From the NCBI GenBank assembly GCA_002709565.1, contig PAPY01000022.1, positions 49,946-113,945 of the forward strand: DNA of 64,000 nucleotides, given 5' to 3'. Of the stretch, positions 19,512 through 29,700 are shown piece after piece (the first letter of the stretch is position 1; each line of letters opens with the position of its first letter). The notes beneath the pieces are model-generated. The model made no database searches, was not told the origin of the DNA, and saw only the letters and a list, made by a program, of their open reading frames with translations. The position numbers were made by a program, and so were the translations under genes. This DNA comes from Legionellales bacterium. GTDB lineage: Bacteria > Pseudomonadota > Gammaproteobacteria > UBA1113.

Positions 19512-21023
19512 TTAACGTTGCAGCCGCTTTCGTCGAACTGATGAAAGCAGTAATAATAACAAGATCAGTATAATCGCTTTATTTCCCCACCACATCAAGG
19601 GGGTTGCACCAGTTACACTGGCTATCTCACCAGTCAATACGGTACGTTGGTAGCGGGGCGCCTTGGCGATGATGTTACCGTGGGGGTCTACGATAGCGGT
19701 GGGTCCATCATTGCTGACAAATAACAAATAGCGTCCTGTCTCAATGGCGCGCATTTGTGCCATTGCTAAATGCTGAGCGCCAGCGATGGAGCGACCAAAC
19801 CACGTGTCATCGTTAATGGTGATGAGTACATTTGCGAGAGGAAAGTCGCCTAATACCAAATCTGGATAAATGATTTCGTAACAAATATAGGGTGCTAAGA
19901 TAAGTGAACCTGCATGCATTGGGGCTTGTAGTTTTGGCCCTGCTTTAAAGTCTGACATGGGCAAATCAAAAAAGTTAATCAAACCCCGCAACCAATGCTC
20001 GAGCGGCAAATATTCACCGAAGGGCACTAAGCGTTCTTTGTAATAGCGGCCTTGGCCATTACCCACGGCAAGAACGCCATTATAAGCCGTGGTTTGGCCA
20101 TTTTGGTCAGCAACAAATGGCAAACCTAGCACAACAGTGCTGTTATGTTGTTTGGCATTAGCCTCCAGTTGTTCGAGGTAGTCTTTGACGTAACGATAAG
20201 GCATGGGGATAGCAGCCTCTGGCCACACGATTAAATCTTTATCCCATTGCTTTGCGGTTAAGTCTTGATAGGTTTTGAGGGTTTGCTCGAATTGTTCGGG
20301 ATCCCACTTGAGGGATTGGGCGATATTGCCTTGTACCAGTGCGACGGAGAGTTTATCCTCGCTAATGGTAGTCCAGGTAATAGTATTCAAGATGGCACCC
20401 ATTCCCCAAATCAACAATACACCCAGCACTAAACGATAAGGTTTATCGATCATGTGTTTGAGTAATAATACACAGCTAGCTGCGGTGAAGACGACGATGA
20501 ATGAAACGCCGTAAATTCCAAATATCGGTGCGAAGCCTTTAAGTGGCGTGGCTAATTGACTGTAACCAATGAATAGCCACGGGAAACCACTGAAGAGCCA
20601 ACCCCGTAATGCTTCGATGATAACCCATAAGGCGGGGAAGCCGAGCAGATACGTCTTGTAACGGCCTCTGGGGAAAAAACGATTAAACAAGTAGCCTTGC
20701 AAAGCGGTGTACAAAGATAAAATCAACAAAAATAATGCGGTAATAAAAATGGCGAGGGTAACTGGCGTCTCACCGAAGGTATGAATACTGATGTAAACCC
20801 AAGAAACACTACTCCCAAAAAAACCAAGCCCGAACAATAACCCACGCCAAGTGCTGCGTTTGGCAGATGCAGACATCCACGTCAGCAGTAAGACAGCTGG
20901 TGCAATGATGGCACAAAATGCAATTTGCCAAGGTGCAAACGCAAAGGTCAAACACACCCCTGCTAACAGAGCCCAAACATCCATTACGTAGGGTTTCATG
21001 AAAACTATTTTTGTCAGGCGCAA
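19512..21023 (-). CDS. lnt: Apolipoprotein N-acyltransferase
   Basis: 503-aa inner-membrane enzyme that adds the third acyl chain to lipoproteins. Several N-terminal membrane segments precede a nitrilase-type periplasmic domain with the triad Glu (WPEAAIP, near residue 267), Lys (YYKERLVPFGEYLP, near 328) and Cys (APYICYEI, near 379). A final membrane segment sits at the C-terminus. The start at TTG 21023 has AGGA nine bases upstream (GAGGAAACAAGAC); the internal ATG at 20999 has none. In E. coli lnt follows corC directly; here rdgC and a secreted-protein gene on the plus strand separate them. Confidence 0.93.
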   Translation of the reverse strand: MRLTKIVFMKPYVMDVWALLAGVCLTFAFAPWQIAFCAIIAPAVLLLTWMSASAKRSTWRGLLFGLGFFGSSVSWVYISIHTFGETPVTLAIFITALFLLILSLYTALQGYLFNRFFPRGRYKTYLLGFPALWVIIEALRGWLFSGFPWLFIGYSQLATPLKGFAPIFGIYGVSFIVVFTAASCVLLLKHMIDKPYRLVLGVLLIWGMGAILNTITWTTISEDKLSVALVQGNIAQSLKWDPEQFEQTLKTYQDLTAKQWDKDLIVWPEAAIPMPYRYVKDYLEQLEANAKQHNSTVVLGLPFVADQNGQTTAYNGVLAVGNGQGRYYKERLVPFGEYLPLEHWLRGLINFFDLPMSDFKAGPKLQAPMHAGSLILAPYICYEIIYPDLVLGDFPLANVLITINDDTWFGRSIAGAQHLAMAQMRAIETGRYLLFVSNDGPTAIVDPHGNIIAKAPRYQRTVLTGEIASVTGATPLMWWGNKAIILILLLLLLSSVRRKRLQR

Positions 21024-21105
21024 GTCTTGTTTCCTCTTTCCAAGTGACCTATGCTAAGCATCCTCTTAATGCGTAAACATTATATCCATACACAGGAAAA
21101 CAACA

Positions 21106-22059
21106 ATGTGGTTTAAAAACATTCAACTGTTCCAGATCCTCGACGACTTTGATTTAAACGCCGAACAATTACACAATTTGCTCAGTGAAGACATGGCCCG
21201 CCATTGTGGTCAAGTGGAACGCTCTGTCATGGGTTGGGTCTCACCCTTTGGTGATGATAATGACAACTTGGTTTGTGCAGTTGAAGATAAATTACTCATC
21301 GCTGCCCGTAAAGAAGAAAAAATTCTCCCCACGACGGTCGTGCGGGATCATGTACAAGAAAAAATCAAAGACATCCAAGCCAAGGAAGATCGCAAAGTTT
21401 CCTCCCGGGAGAAGCGCCAACTATTCGACGAAATGTCCATTACGCTGCTGCCTCGAGCTTTTGCTAAGCATAAAACCACCTTTGCCTATATCGACAAAAA
21501 ACACCAATGGCTCATTATTGATGCGGTCAGCCGCGAAAAAGCCGAGGAAGTCACGGTGTTATTGCGCCAGAGTTTGGGCAGCTTAAAACTAGCACCGGTG
21601 GAATTGAAGCAATCCATCCCGTTTGCCATGACCCAATGGCTGCAGCATGATGCAGTACCGAGCAATTTCACCATTGATGACATGTGTGACATGCAAGATC
21701 CGAACCATACTGCCACCATCATCAAGTGTGTGAACCAAAATTTATTCACTGATGAGGTACAAAAGCACTTAACCGCCGGCAAACAAGTTATTCGCCTGGC
21801 AATGACTTGGCATGACCGTGTTTCTTTTGTGGTTGATGAAAAATTTGCCATCAAACGGCTGCGGTTTTTGGATTTGGTGCAAGAACAAGTCAATGATGCC
21901 CAGGCCGAAACCCCAGAAGAACATTTAATTGTCAACTTTACCCTGTTCAGTGCAGAATTCGAAGTCTTGTTGCCGGTGTTATTTAGTCTGTTTGGCGGAC
22001 TGGCTGATGAAAGCAAAGCACAGATTGCCCAGGACGTTGAAGAGGCGGTGCCGGTTTAG
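21106..22059 (+). CDS. rdgC: Recombination-associated protein RdgC
   Basis: 317-aa DNA-binding ring protein that coats double-stranded DNA and restrains RecA. The start WFKNIQLFQI, the ERSVMGWVSPFG segment and the QLFDEMSITLLPRAFAKH region are family signatures, and the length is near the ~303 residues of E. coli RdgC. AGGAAAA lies before the ATG. It stands alone on the plus strand between lnt and a secreted-protein gene, and the MITE-like element begins about 60 bases behind its stop. Confidence 0.93.
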   Translation: MWFKNIQLFQILDDFDLNAEQLHNLLSEDMARHCGQVERSVMGWVSPFGDDNDNLVCAVEDKLLIAARKEEKILPTTVVRDHVQEKIKDIQAKEDRKVSSREKRQLFDEMSITLLPRAFAKHKTTFAYIDKKHQWLIIDAVSREKAEEVTVLLRQSLGSLKLAPVELKQSIPFAMTQWLQHDAVPSNFTIDDMCDMQDPNHTATIIKCVNQNLFTDEVQKHLTAGKQVIRLAMTWHDRVSFVVDEKFAIKRLRFLDLVQEQVNDAQAETPEEHLIVNFTLFSAEFEVLLPVLFSLFGGLADESKAQIAQDVEEAVPV

Positions 22060-22120
22060 CTGTCAGTAACAAGCAAACATGTCCGGTTTAGTTTGGCAAC
22101 ACCGAGGTTCTGTCCTACAA

Positions 22121-22263
22121 CCGACATTTCGCACCAGTCTCTTTTTGCGCACAAAAGGGTAAAAACTCAACTCAAAATGCTCAGGTATTGCATATACATT
22201 CCGCTTTTTCGTTATTTTTTTCCCCTTTTCTGCATCAAAAATAGCTCTGGTGCGAAAAGCCGG
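22121..22263. mobile_element. MITE-like palindromic element, full copy (about 143 bp)
   Basis: Bounded by inverted termini: CCGACATTTCGCACCAG at the left and, read from the other strand, CCGGCTTTTCGCACCAG at the right. The flanks both read TACA next to the ends (left ...TACA-A, right T-TACA), a possible 4-base target duplication. About 100 bases (22161-22263) match the reverse complement of the copy at the right window edge with only a few differences. A shortened copy lies upstream of mreB. No coding capacity. It ends about 40 bases before the next gene. Confidence 0.75.
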
Positions 22264-22304
22264 TTACAATAAATGAGTTGAGCATTAACTAAAAGGACAT
22301 TTTC

Positions 22305-22829
22305 ATGAAACGTTTGTCTTGGCTTGTTGCCTCCCTCTGTGCTGCCGGATTCTTGATCACTACTGCCTACGGCTTCGTGCCAGCGCCACGCAAAGACACT
22401 TTCCAAGTCACCTTGCCCAAAAAATACCGCTATCCGCGGATTGCCATTTATGGTAAAGACACCTTACTCGCCGATGCTATCGCGACGGATTTATATGACA
22501 AGGGTTACCAAGTTTACAACACTAGCAGTACTCAGCATTTATTCCGAAAATTTCATACTAACAGCCGTAATTTCCTCCAGCCTAAGCATATGGTTAATCT
22601 CAAAGACTATCCATTGGATATTATTTTGAAGATTGATGATATGGGAGAGAAAGATGGGGTGCCGATGCATGCAGATTTCACGATGTATAGCACGTATACT
22701 AGCAAGCCCATTAGCCGTGTATCTTGGAATAACCCCGGTCGGGCGCTAAGACTCAGCCATGAAGCCGATGTGGTTAATCGTACCCTAGTGGTGCGGGCGA
22801 AGAATACCAATCAGTGGGGCGTGAAGTAG
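22305..22829 (+). CDS. Secreted protein of unknown function
   Basis: 174-aa protein with a clear Sec signal peptide (basic MKRLSW, hydrophobic stretch, likely cut after AYG near residue 23). The mature part is basic and beta-rich with no motif I recognise; there is no lipobox cysteine. AAAGGAC precedes the ATG at 22305. The last base is two bases from the convergent corC stop. Its upstream region is largely the MITE-like element, whose right end is directly followed by TACAAT (22265-22270), a possible -10 box with no good -35. Confidence 0.6.
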   Translation: MKRLSWLVASLCAAGFLITTAYGFVPAPRKDTFQVTLPKKYRYPRIAIYGKDTLLADAIATDLYDKGYQVYNTSSTQHLFRKFHTNSRNFLQPKHMVNLKDYPLDIILKIDDMGEKDGVPMHADFTMYSTYTSKPISRVSWNNPGRALRLSHEADVVNRTLVVRAKNTNQWGVK

Positions 22830-22831
22830 GC

Positions 22832-23680
22832 TTACCCCTCAACTTTTATGGCTTCGAGTAACCTGACCCGGCGTTTATCTGCGCTTAAGACCCTGAACTC
22901 AAACGACTCTAAGGTAACGGATTCGCCCCGTTTTGGTAGATGGCCAAGGTTATTGGTGATAAGACCACCGATGGTATCGAATTCTTCATCACTTAACTCG
23001 GTACTGAAGTGCTCATTGAAATCTTCAACGGGTGTCAGTGCTTGAATAAGGAATTTATTCTCGCCGATGGCTTTGATAGGCGTGTCTTCTTCTGGGTCGT
23101 GTTCATCTTCGATGTCACCAACGATTTGTTCAAGCACATCTTCAATAGTCACTAGGCCTGCAACACCACCATACTCATCAACGACGATGGCCATGTGGTA
23201 GCGTTTTTGGCGAAATTCTTTCAGTAGAACATCAAGGCGTTTACTCTCTGGTACAAATACCGCAGGGCGTAGAATATCTTTCAGGTTAAGCTCACTCAGC
23301 ATCGTCGTGCCAAAACTGAAACGCAATAGATCTTTTGCCAGCAAAATACCCATGACTTCATCGCGATTCTCGCCGATAACGGGAAAACGGGAATGGGCGG
23401 AGTCAATGATCTTCGGCAAAAATTCATCGACGCTTTCAGCTGTTTCAACCACAACCATATGAGAGCGGGGGATCATAATGTCGCGGACTTGGGTGTCAGC
23501 AACTTCTAGTACGCCTTCAATCATATTGAGAGCATCAGGGTCGAGTAAATCGCGGTTTTCGGCGTCTCGGAGGACTTCGACCAACTCTTCTTTGTCTTGG
23601 GGGTCACGTTGCAGGGCATGACTAAGCTTTCCGAGCCAGCCTTTCGGCTGACCCTGTCTACTCGATGCGTCGTCGTTCAT
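22832..23680 (-). CDS. corC: CorC/HlyC-family CBS-domain protein
   Basis: 282-aa cytoplasmic protein with an N-terminal acidic segment, two CBS domains (about residues 65-190, including [14 protein letters not shown] and [19 protein letters not shown]) and the CorC_HlyC domain at the C-terminus ([17 protein letters not shown]). The E. coli homologue YbeX/CorC is linked to magnesium efflux and to late ribosome assembly. The start overlaps the ybeY stop by four bases (ATGA), in the conserved ybeZ-ybeY-corC operon. Confidence 0.93.
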   Translation of the reverse strand: MNDDASSRQGQPKGWLGKLSHALQRDPQDKEELVEVLRDAENRDLLDPDALNMIEGVLEVADTQVRDIMIPRSHMVVVETAESVDEFLPKIIDSAHSRFPVIGENRDEVMGILLAKDLLRFSFGTTMLSELNLKDILRPAVFVPESKRLDVLLKEFRQKRYHMAIVVDEYGGVAGLVTIEDVLEQIVGDIEDEHDPEEDTPIKAIGENKFLIQALTPVEDFNEHFSTELSDEEFDTIGGLITNNLGHLPKRGESVTLESFEFRVLSADKRRVRLLEAIKVEG

Positions 23681-24159
23681 GATGTTATTTCAACTCCATA
23701 GTGTGGTTCGTAAGGGTTAGGATAACCTAATTGAGCCAGAATTTGGGTTTCGAGGTTTTCCATTATTTCTGCCTCATCGTCCTCAATATGATCATAGCCT
23801 AACAAATGCAGGGTACCATGAATTGTTAAATGGGCCCAATGGGCGATGGGCTGCTTGCCTTGCTGGGCAGCTTCCTGTGCCATTACCGGGGCACAGATGA
23901 CAATATCTCCCAGCAAGTCGATATCAACACCTTCTGGCACGTCAAAGGGGAAGGATAAGACATTGGTCGGGCCTTGTTTGTCACGGTAAGTCTCGTTGAG
24001 TTCAGTGCCCTCGGCTTCATCGACAATACGAATGGTGAGCTCAGCATCTTCGCGCTGACTGCCGGCTTGGACGGCAGCATTAACCCATTGTTCAAAGTTC
24101 TCTGCCGAGGGAACATCATCGGCGTCTGAAGCTATCTGCAAATCCAATTGGATGGTCAT
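23677..24159 (-). CDS. ybeY: Endoribonuclease YbeY
   Basis: 160-aa metal-dependent RNase needed for 16S rRNA 3'-end maturation and ribosome quality control. The zinc-binding motif [11 protein letters not shown] (H-x3-H-x5-H) is intact near residue 115. The segment [15 protein letters not shown] is also typical. It overlaps ybeZ upstream and corC downstream by four bases each, so all three are translationally coupled. Confidence 0.95.
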   Translation of the reverse strand: MTIQLDLQIASDADDVPSAENFEQWVNAAVQAGSQREDAELTIRIVDEAEGTELNETYRDKQGPTNVLSFPFDVPEGVDIDLLGDIVICAPVMAQEAAQQGKQPIAHWAHLTIHGTLHLLGYDHIEDDEAEIMENLETQILAQLGYPNPYEPHYGVEITS

Positions 24160-25142
24160 TTTTTGGGGCCCTGTGATTGGTTCTCGTGGCTATTATAAGC
24201 TGTGACAATCTTTTGTACAATAGGGTGGCGCACCACGTCTTTAGCACTAAAACGGTTAAAGCTAATGCCTTCCACGCCTTTTAATACGTCAAGTGCATGG
24301 CACAGACCAGACTCGACGCCTTTAGGCAGGTCAATCTGGGTAATGTCACCGGTAATGACGGTAATCGAACCAAAACCAATCCGGGTTAAGAACATTTTCA
24401 TCTGTTCTTTGGTGGTGTTTTGGCTTTCGTCCAAAATAATAAACGCATCATTTAGGGTACGGCCACGCATGTAGGCCAGCGGGGCAATTTCAATAGCATT
24501 GCGTTCGACCAGTTTTGCGACTTTTTCAAAGCCGAGCATTTCGTATAAGGCGTCATAAAGCGGGCGCAAATAGGGGTCGACTTTTTGTGCCAAGTCACCG
24601 GGCAAAAAGCCTAAACGTTCACCGGCTTCAACCGCAGGACGAACTAAAATAATGCGGCTGATTTTATCTTTCTCCAGTGCATCTACCGCACAGGCAACGG
24701 CTAGATAAGTTTTACCAGTTCCGGCAGGGCCAATAGCAAAGTTAACCGCGTGTTTAAATATATTATTTAAGTATTGAGTTTGGTTCGGCCCGCGGGGGGT
24801 GACATAACCATGGGGCGTGCGAATGGCAACTTTCTTTTTTTGGATTTGGTCTTGGGCATGGTTGGCTGCTTCTTGCAAATACAAATGGACTTTGCCTGGA
24901 TCTAAATGTCCTTCTTCGGCAGTTTCATCGTACATGGCATTTAAGACATACTCGGCTTGTGCGACGGCATAGCGATTGCCAGCAATGCGAAATACATGAC
25001 CACGGTTTTGGATCTCAATACCAAGGTGGGATTCTAATAGGCGTAGGTGCTCATCGAATTGACCGCATAACTCAGCTAACCGCTCATTATCGACGGGTTT
25101 GAAACTCAAACTATTTAAGGCTTCTTGCTCGCTCAACGTCAC
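24156..25142 (-). CDS. ybeZ: PhoH-like ATPase YbeZ
   Basis: 328-aa PhoH-family ATPase/possible RNA helicase that works with YbeY. An N-terminal KH-like part (residues about 1-110) precedes the P-loop [11 protein letters not shown] near residue 140. Then come the PhoH hallmarks [17 protein letters not shown] and [11 protein letters not shown] (Walker B) and a late [11 protein letters not shown]. It follows miaB after 45 bases and overlaps ybeY by four. Confidence 0.94.
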   Translation of the reverse strand: MTLSEQEALNSLSFKPVDNERLAELCGQFDEHLRLLESHLGIEIQNRGHVFRIAGNRYAVAQAEYVLNAMYDETAEEGHLDPGKVHLYLQEAANHAQDQIQKKKVAIRTPHGYVTPRGPNQTQYLNNIFKHAVNFAIGPAGTGKTYLAVACAVDALEKDKISRIILVRPAVEAGERLGFLPGDLAQKVDPYLRPLYDALYEMLGFEKVAKLVERNAIEIAPLAYMRGRTLNDAFIILDESQNTTKEQMKMFLTRIGFGSITVITGDITQIDLPKGVESGLCHALDVLKGVEGISFNRFSAKDVVRHPIVQKIVTAYNSHENQSQGPKK

Positions 25143-25187
25143 CCTACAAAGTTACCTCTACACCCTAAGTATACGTCATTCATCGCA

Positions 25188-26540
25188 TTATGCCGCGCTC
25201 TCAGTGATATCTTCAATATCGCCCCGTAACGAGTTTGGTAATGCTTCGGTGATTTTGACTTTAACCATTTGACCTATAAGGTTTTTATCGCCATCCAAGT
25301 TAACCACGCGATTATTCTCAGTTCGGCCTGAAATTTGCTTGGCGTCTTTTTTGCTCTCGCCGGTGATCAAAATAGTCTGGGTGGTACCTACCATTTTTTG
25401 GCTGATTTCAGCGGTTTGTTGATTGAGCCGGTCTTGTAAAATCTTCAGGCGTCGTTTTTTGGTGTCCATGTCAATATTGTCTTTGAGCTTAGCGGCTGGG
25501 GTGCCGGGCCGTGGACTGTAGATAAAGCTATAGGAATGATCAAAGCCAATATCATGCACAAGATTCATGGTATCTTCAAAATCTGCATCAGTTTCAGTAG
25601 GGAAGCCCACAATAAAGTCGGATGACACAGGAATATCAGGTCGCACAGCCCGCAAGCGCGCAATACGTTCACGGAAATGAGCGGCAGTGTAATTGCGTTT
25701 CATCATCGCTAAGATTCTGTCAGAACCGCTTTGTACCGGCAGATGTAAATGATTCGCTAGCTCAGGCACTTCGGCGTAAGCTTCAATGAGATTGTCCGAA
25801 AACGCCGTTGGATGTGATGTGGTATAACGAATACGTTCAATCCCATCCAGTGCTGCCATGTAATGAATTAACAAGGCGAGATCTGCAGTGCCACCATCAT
25901 GCATGGGGCCGAGGTAATCATTGACGTTTTGTCCGAGCAACGTAATTTCTTTGACGCCTTGTTCTGCTAGCGTGGCAATTTCTGCTAATACATCATCAAA
26001 GGGACGACTGATCTCTGCACCACGGGTGTAAGGCACGATGCAATAGGTGCAGTATTTGCTGCAACCTTCCATAATAGACACAAAGGCACTGGGGCCTTCG
26101 GCGCGGGGTTCAGGGAGGCGGTCGAATTTTTCGATCTCTGGAAATGTAATATCAACCACAGCTTTGTGTTGTTGACGCACTTTGTCGTACATCTGCGGCA
26201 AACGGTGCAGGGTTTGCGGACCGAATACCATATCCACATAAGGCGCGCGCTTGACGATGTCTTCGCCTTCTTGGCTGGCCACACAACCGCCCACACCAAT
26301 GACTAATTCGGGGTTTTTGTGCTTGAGCTTCTTCCAGCGGCCCAGATCAGAGAAGACCTTCTCCTGGGCTTTTTCGCGGATAGAGCAGGTATTCAGCAGG
26401 ATAACATCGGCATTTTCAGGGGCATCAGTTTGCTCCATTTGCTCAGCTTCGCGCAGCACGTCCACCATCTTGCTAGAATCGTAGACATTCATTTGGCAGC
26501 CATAGGTATGGACATAGACTTTTTTCTTTACTTGGGTCAT
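25188..26540 (-). CDS. miaB: tRNA-2-methylthio-N6-dimethylallyladenosine synthase
   Basis: 450-aa radical-SAM methylthiotransferase acting on A37 of tRNAs. The N-terminal cluster cysteines are visible in [20 protein letters not shown] and GVGGCVAS; the radical-SAM motif is CSKYCTYC (Cys-x3-Cys-x2-Cys), and a TRAM domain closes the protein (about residues 380-445). The ATG at 26540 has AGGA nine to ten bases upstream. First gene of the miaB-ybeZ-ybeY-corC run; a TATACAAT sequence in the upstream gap may belong to its promoter. Confidence 0.96.
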   Translation of the reverse strand: MTQVKKKVYVHTYGCQMNVYDSSKMVDVLREAEQMEQTDAPENADVILLNTCSIREKAQEKVFSDLGRWKKLKHKNPELVIGVGGCVASQEGEDIVKRAPYVDMVFGPQTLHRLPQMYDKVRQQHKAVVDITFPEIEKFDRLPEPRAEGPSAFVSIMEGCSKYCTYCIVPYTRGAEISRPFDDVLAEIATLAEQGVKEITLLGQNVNDYLGPMHDGGTADLALLIHYMAALDGIERIRYTTSHPTAFSDNLIEAYAEVPELANHLHLPVQSGSDRILAMMKRNYTAAHFRERIARLRAVRPDIPVSSDFIVGFPTETDADFEDTMNLVHDIGFDHSYSFIYSPRPGTPAAKLKDNIDMDTKKRRLKILQDRLNQQTAEISQKMVGTTQTILITGESKKDAKQISGRTENNRVVNLDGDKNLIGQMVKVKITEALPNSLRGDIEDITESAA

Positions 26541-26618
26541 TTTTACTCAATCCTGGTGCTAATTGCAGGGGGCTATTGTATACCGATGGGTTGAGTTTGG
26601 CCAGAAGGGGGTTGGTAA

Positions 26619-26663
26619 CATGCCATTTGTCCGGTATAGGTAGCACGCCATCTGTCCGGTTTA
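26619..26663. repeat. Tandem repeat with TGTCCGGT core
   Basis: Two 20-base units, 26619-26638 and 26644-26663, with a 25-base period and four mismatches, both of the form CAYGCCATYTGTCCGGTWTA. A single related TGTCCGGTTTA occurs at 22080-22090 behind rdgC. It resembles end sequences of some insertion elements, but no transposase is nearby. Confidence 0.4.
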
Positions 26664-26678
26664 TCAATCCGGTGGCTA

Positions 26679-26707
26679 TTGCAATACATGCCCAAAAAGT
26701 GTACAAT
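26679..26707 (+). promoter_or_regulatory. Predicted sigma-70 promoter of the giant AAA protein gene
   Basis: TTGCAA (26679-26684), exact 17-base spacer, TACAAT (26702-26707). The gene start (ATG 26743) is 36 bases downstream of the -10 box. Confidence 0.65.
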
Positions 26708-26742
26708 CCATGCCACAACAATTATAATTGGCTTTAAAATTA

Positions 26743-29700
26743 ATGAGTTATGCTGCAGAGTCAGACACTATTTGCTACCAAGGTATTGACTTACCTGCGG
26801 TATTTTTCAGCAAACAAACCCCTAAATCAGGGCAAATTTCCCCTGCTGCGGCATTTAATCCAAGCAAAGCCCTACGAGGCGCCTCACCCTGGCAAAACGC
26901 CACGTCACCGTCATTAGCCCCCAAACCAAAAACCTTGGTTATTACGCGAAAAGCGATTAATGACCTAGAATTCACAGACGCTGAAAAACGCTTTGCTTGG
27001 TTACAAGCCTTAGGGTTTACGCTTTATCTCACGTGCTTCGATGCAGAACAACAACCCATTGTAACGTCACTCGACCCGGCCACAAGGGATACAGACATAT
27101 CTGTCGTTGAGCTATTACAACACGCTCGAGATTTTAAGGCCCATGATGACAACGAGCAACTTGCCGCACAATTCGGTGTTGCTAACGATGATGCCTATAT
27201 AGTCGGTGAATCAGGTATGCAAGCTTTGCTTAATTGCATGGAACAGTCTCCTACTTGGCAATTGATTTATCCGCGGCAACGAAGTCCAATACAAGCTAAG
27301 CAGCTATATGAAGTTAAGTATACCTCTATCATAGAACGAAGTGCAAAAGTTCTTCATGACGATGCCAGCAAGCTCGCATTTATAAAAAACATAGAATTCT
27401 ATCATCTTTTTGGCAGAGCTCCGAAGGTTATGCGCTTTAAGAGTAAAGATACGGAATGTCTATTCAATGAAGCAAAAGGAATTCGATTGAGCCCTATTGG
27501 CAAACTTACATTAGAGCTAAGGTATACCCGGAACTATACAGACAAACTCAAGCTTCTTGAAAAACATCAACATAAAATTGAGAGTGGTAGTGACCTTTTA
27601 ATGCTTCTGGGTGAAATTGATGATACTACTCTAAAACGTAAATTGTTTGCAGAGCATCAACACAAAATTAAGTATCTTTATGAACTTATCCGGTGCATAA
27701 AAGTTATTGGCGACAAAACCTTTGAGCCCAATAATCTTGAGCAATACAAAAGTCAAATTAGAAGCGTTGGAGATGTTCGCTTTTATTTAGAATACACAGA
27801 TAATGATGAAGAACGACAAGATTTGCTTATAAGGCATCAGGGGTTGATCGATAGCAATTATGATCTTGCTTCTTGCCTACAGCTTGTCAGTAGTGATGTC
27901 ATAAAACTGAAAATTTTTGAAGAAAGTTCATTCGGAATCAGCAGTTATTATGACCTCGTCCAAACAATGCAGGCTATAAGTTGTGATGAAATAAAACTTG
28001 GTTTATACAAGCTATATCGCAAATATTTCAAACCAGTTATTGTGAATAATTTTGAATGTTGCCTGAAAAGTTTTACGGACGATGAAATGAAGTTACATGT
28101 GATTTTGATTGATCTACACTATTTTATTGAGCATAGTTGCTGTGGCCTAAGCACTCTTAGCAGTGATGCTAGCAAGATTGAACTCATCGAAGAACTCCTT
28201 CCTACACTTAAACGTGAAGGTTTATTAGAAAGGTGTTTGGCAACCATCAGCGACAAAGCTAAGAAAAAAGAACTACATGAGTTATATAACTGTGAAATTA
28301 CTGACTTGTCTTTGTTTGATAATGATGGTGAAAGACTTGAGGCTTTCATGAAACTCGCAAATCAAACCAAATCCAGTCATACATTCATCGAGTTGCTAGG
28401 GCAGCTCACTCCATCGTCACAAGCTTTTATATTGAATCACCAAGATATGTCCCAGCTAAGAGAGCCTTACTGTTATTTGCATGTGTTGCCTCCACATCCA
28501 TCGTCACTGTCAAAAACGTCCAGTCGCTTCACGACCAGTCTATGCATCTGGGCTGATAGCAGTAATAAATTATTTCAAGACGTCATTGCTGCTATCGAGA
28601 GTGGTTTATTCCCCAATTTGGCCTTTGTTGATATCCACGGCGGTGATCACGATTCTGTTAAAAAACTCGTAGCTTTACTGGAACAACATTGTGATAGCTC
28701 ATTGCAAAGGCTTATGTTGCCGGCGGATTGCCGAGATGTGGTTGCTACAACCTTGCCTTATGATTTTTTACCCAAACCACTTCCTTTTAAATTTGAAAAT
28801 GGTAAAGAGCGCAGTCCTGCTGCTAAAAGATCCCAACAGGGGCGACCAGCAGCAACACAGCCTATTAACGCTGTGCATACGGCGCATAATGGCTTGAATG
28901 CCTTTAACTTTAGCCAAGGTAAACCACAAAATTATACGATGGCTCAAACAGGGCGGTTGCTGAACCCAAAGGGTGAGCCAGCGCAACGAGTTCGAACAGG
29001 AAGGATTCTGCAGAATATTGCCAAAAGCTCACAGCGCCGATATTTCCAGCCAGATAAATGTCAACTGAACCCTGTCAAAGTAACGCAGCTAACCGATGCT
29101 GATATAAATAGATTCTCGCAAGATACCAGTAATCCTAACACCCGCTATCATGAATTTAGTCTAGATTTAAAATCCGGTCTTACCCGCTTATCAAGTATTG
29201 ATGCCCATGAGATATTTACAGGTATTTGCCAGCCCTGTCCGAAAGGGGTAAATATTTATCACTGTGATGTTGATAATTTTTATTATGCTGAAACAACACA
29301 AGAGACAAGTCTGCGTTACGTAGTTGAAGCAGAAACTGAAGCTGCCCAACAAGCACGATTTCAACAAATCCCCGCAGACAATATTATTAAAGCAGTTATC
29401 GACGATTACCGAAACCCTAACAAGGGTTATCATCCAACCAGTACTCATAAGGACAAGATCCCTTCCCGCAATATCTATAAATCCAATGTCACCTGGCTTA
29501 AGGCTACGTACAATTTTCGTGGTGGTTCATGTGATCATCGGGTTGCCGCTGTCCAATATAAATTAGATGAATTAGGAGTTGATGATAATGATGTTCACGT
29601 GACACACATTGATAACAACCATGTGCGGCTTGAAGTATGTCATAATAATCACTGGATATTAGTTGATGTTGGTGGCCGTTCTGGCAATCAACAAACGTAT

